The notes beneath the pieces are model-generated. The model ran no database searches. It was not told where the DNA came from and saw only the letters and a list, made by a program, of their open reading frames with translations. The translations under genes and the position numbers were made by a program. A stretch of 64,000 nucleotides of DNA from Ecdyonurus torrentis (taxonomy: Eukaryota > Arthropoda > Insecta > Ephemeroptera > Heptageniidae): assembly GCA_949318235.1 (NCBI GenBank), contig OX439127.1, forward strand, positions 983,117-1,047,116, in the 5' to 3' direction. Below, piece by piece: positions 61,478 to 64,000 of the stretch (its first letter is position 1; each line of letters starts with the position of its first letter).

Positions 61478-63902
61478 AGCAACATATATAAATTGAGCAA
61501 CAGTTGGAATGAGAAAAAAAGGTTATTCCGATTTTTTACTATTTTTTTCTTTTTATTTCATTGTTTCAAAGTTTTTTGTAATTTTTTTAAACGAAGCATT
61601 TTTTTTCAGTAAATTCATTACCATTATTTATTTACTGTTCTAAACAAATTAATAAAAAATGTAGTGAATATGACTGACGTCATATATTTTTTCCTAAAAA
61701 ATTATGTATAACATCAACATATTAAGAAGAAAGTATTGTCCCTCGGATTTAAATAGGTAATACAGTAACTTGCATTGCTAAATTATCATTTTATATTCTT
61801 CTTTTGCTACAGTATTATTATTGATATATAATTTTTATAATCGTCATTATTTTCTTTTATTTAATTTTATTAAAATAAAAATTTTAAATTATATAATTTT
61901 TGTTATTTTAGTTTCACAGTTTAAATAATATATATATAAACTATTGAACAAATTATTATGTCAATTTATTAGGATAGCTCATAATCTATTTTCTCTTTGA
62001 GTCGATCCACTTTAGATTTTCTCTCTCTTTCTCTCTCTCTCTCCTTCTCTCTCTCTCTCTACATTTTTTATTCTATAAATAATTATCCGTCGCTAAACTT
62101 GCTAGTATCTTTATTTACTTTAAGCATTTACTATTTATATTTTACTTTTTAAATATAAGTTATAACTATATATAAGTTATGCTAATTTTCTAAAAATCGA
62201 AACTATGATTAAAATTGAAATTATATTATTGTTTGTTTCACATTTCTATATATATATTTATTTTTTTATTATATATATCAATTATATACAGAAATGTAAC
62301 AAAGGCTTAGGTCTTTTTGGTTAGTTCAATTATTTATATAATCATTTTTTTTACATTTTAATACACATACAAACTTTATTTAATTGACATACTAAAATAA
62401 ATATTAGTATTCATATTAAAAAACAAAAATATTGGAATTATTACTATTATTATACAGGACATTTAATGCAAATATTTTCAGCTTCCATCATTAAATTAAA
62501 AATAAGAACAAAATGTTTTAGTTATAAATTTAAACAAGACCAAAAATATTCTTTTAACACCATTTTAACCTGATCTTTTAAATTTTAGTATTTTTAATTT
62601 TCCTGAAATCCAATTTTTATAATTTATAAAAATAAGCGTGTACTAGAGATGTTTATACATAATAAAAAATAAGTTCAATTTTTTTATAATGGATAACGTA
62701 GATATGTTATTTTTATTTCTCTGAAACTTCCGAGATTAAACGGATTTCTCAGTTACTAATTATTTTTTACGAGCTTAATACTATCATGAAAATTCTGATA
62801 CTACGCTAATACATTGCCAACTAAACAGGACTTTAGATGATAGGCATAAAATAATTTTCAATCATTTTGTTACTGCGATAAAACATTAAAAACTTAAAAT
62901 TTTGCGATAAACCCTATTTCTCGTATACTTCCTAAACATCCTGAGCGTTAAATATGTAATTAACAACAATTTACTATCCCTGCCAACACTGCCACCACAG
63001 AAAGAAAATAAAATGGGAAAATAAATTATTCATATATTAACATATAAACTCAAATATTAACAATATATTTCTTATTTCAAACTCATTGCTTTACAATAAT
63101 AAGGACATAATTAGAAAATTAGAATAATAAGTTTTAAAAAAAATTTATAGATAAAAGAAGTAATAACATTCTAAAATATTATATTAAATATTATATTCAA
63201 ACCTATGAGCTGAAATATTGTAGAATACGAAATGTTAAATAAGTTTTAAAATTCTTTTTAATAAAAAAGAAATTTATAAATTTAATTGTTGTATTATTTC
63301 CCTTTTTTATATATGCTATTAAGGAAATTGATATCCTGCATATTACAAAGGGGGAAAGCAAACAAGGTTGTCCTTTGTTTACTTTAAATTTTAAAATATA
63401 TTTATTAGTTAAAACCTCAACTGTAGATTATTCACGATTGACACAATCGGAAATAAATAGGTTTTCATACTTTTACAACAACCGTATAAAGTAAGTAATT
63501 TAAAGCATCTACCTGAGAAAAAAGCTAAATTTTACTGAGTTGTTTAATAATTTATAGTATTTTTTGAAATACAACTAATTAAAAAAAATCAATTTTTAAT
63601 TGGCAATGTAGATTTTATGATTTCTGTTCTAAAATTATGATAAAATTTAAAGTTATTGTAATTATTTATAAAGTTTATAATTTATACTTTAAAATTGAAT
63701 ATATTTGTTAAATTTACCTATTGTTTTAAATGTTGCAAAAATGCTAACAGAACAGTTGAAATATTTTGTGTTTTTATTTACAAATTATTTATTTTAGTGT
63801 AAGTTAAAGTTTTTTACTGATACTTATGGTATAAAAATTAAGAAAATTTAATTAAATAAATTTTTATCATCACTTTAAAACTTTCATTTTTATATATTTT
63901 AT

Positions 63903-63905
<3 letters not shown>
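61478..63905. other. Non-coding AT-rich region
   Basis: No supported gene. A CT-rich run lies at 62020-62060. Confidence 0.5.
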
Positions 63906-63936
<31 letters not shown>

Positions 63937-64000
63937 TGTATGTATGTATGTATGTATGTATGTATGTATGTATGTATGTATGTATGTATGTATGTATGTA
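63906..64000. repeat. (TATG)n microsatellite, runs off the window
   Basis: About 23 TATG units reaching the window end. Confidence 0.97.

Overview
This 64 kb window looks like nuclear DNA of an AT-rich invertebrate animal. The evidence is spliced metazoan-type exons (a C-type lectin), mariner, hAT-like, LTR, LINE-tail and SINE repeats, many long AT, CA and TGAA microsatellites, and an integrated virus-like Polinton/Maverick (adintovirus-like) element. I cannot name the species. Arthropod or another small invertebrate with a repeat-rich genome is a reasonable guess, nothing more.

Region by region. (1) About 1.8-15.05 kb: a decayed Polinton/adintovirus-like element. It carries a zinc-finger plus protein-primed family-B DNA polymerase (+), a retroviral-type integrase (-), a possible fibre-like protein (-), a DUF8207-like protein (-), an FtsK/HerA-type packaging ATPase (-), then a structural cluster on +: PLA2-domain minor capsid protein, adenain-type protease, penton-like protein, a tiny basic protein and the major capsid protein. 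It ends with a BIR (IAP-like) protein (+) and a two-exon gene on - that I do not recognise. Nearly every gene has one or a few stops or frameshifts; the PLA2 gene is open throughout. (2) 15.8-19.7 kb: a 2.7 kb palindromic element with ~308 bp internal repeats, abutting a deleted mariner-like transposon with related termini. (3) 20.5-38.5 kb: one host gene on +, a secreted-type C-type lectin whose last exon encodes a Thr/Ser-rich mucin-like tail with five copies of a helix-like motif. Its 12.1 kb intron (21277-33378) holds a 2.7 kb palindrome made of 127 bp repeats, which was itself split by an 8.4 kb Ty3/gypsy LTR retrotransposon flanked by a 4 bp duplication. (4) 38.8-39.9 kb: a mariner-like non-autonomous element. 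(5) 42.9-53.6 kb: a nest of palindromic transposons; two hAT-like elements with perfect 8 bp target duplications sit inside a larger inverted-repeat element. (6) 53.6-57 kb: a degraded second copy of the 15.8 kb palindrome, a tRNA-derived SINE and a mariner transposase relic. (7) 57.6-61.5 kb: a second, head-to-head rearranged copy of the gypsy element. The rest is AT-rich non-coding DNA.

The most striking observation: the gypsy element inside the lectin intron carries, in antisense, an 84 bp near-identical copy (83 of 84 bases) of the lectin exon that lies just downstream (33377-33460 copied at 26938-27021). The other gypsy copy lacks it. The lectin pre-mRNA would therefore contain a perfect-looking long hairpin that sequesters its own exon and splice acceptor. 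Other points worth checking are the microhomology junctions in the rearranged gypsy copy, the spliced gene and the YY1-like motif array at the viral right end, and the repeat-bearing lectin tail.
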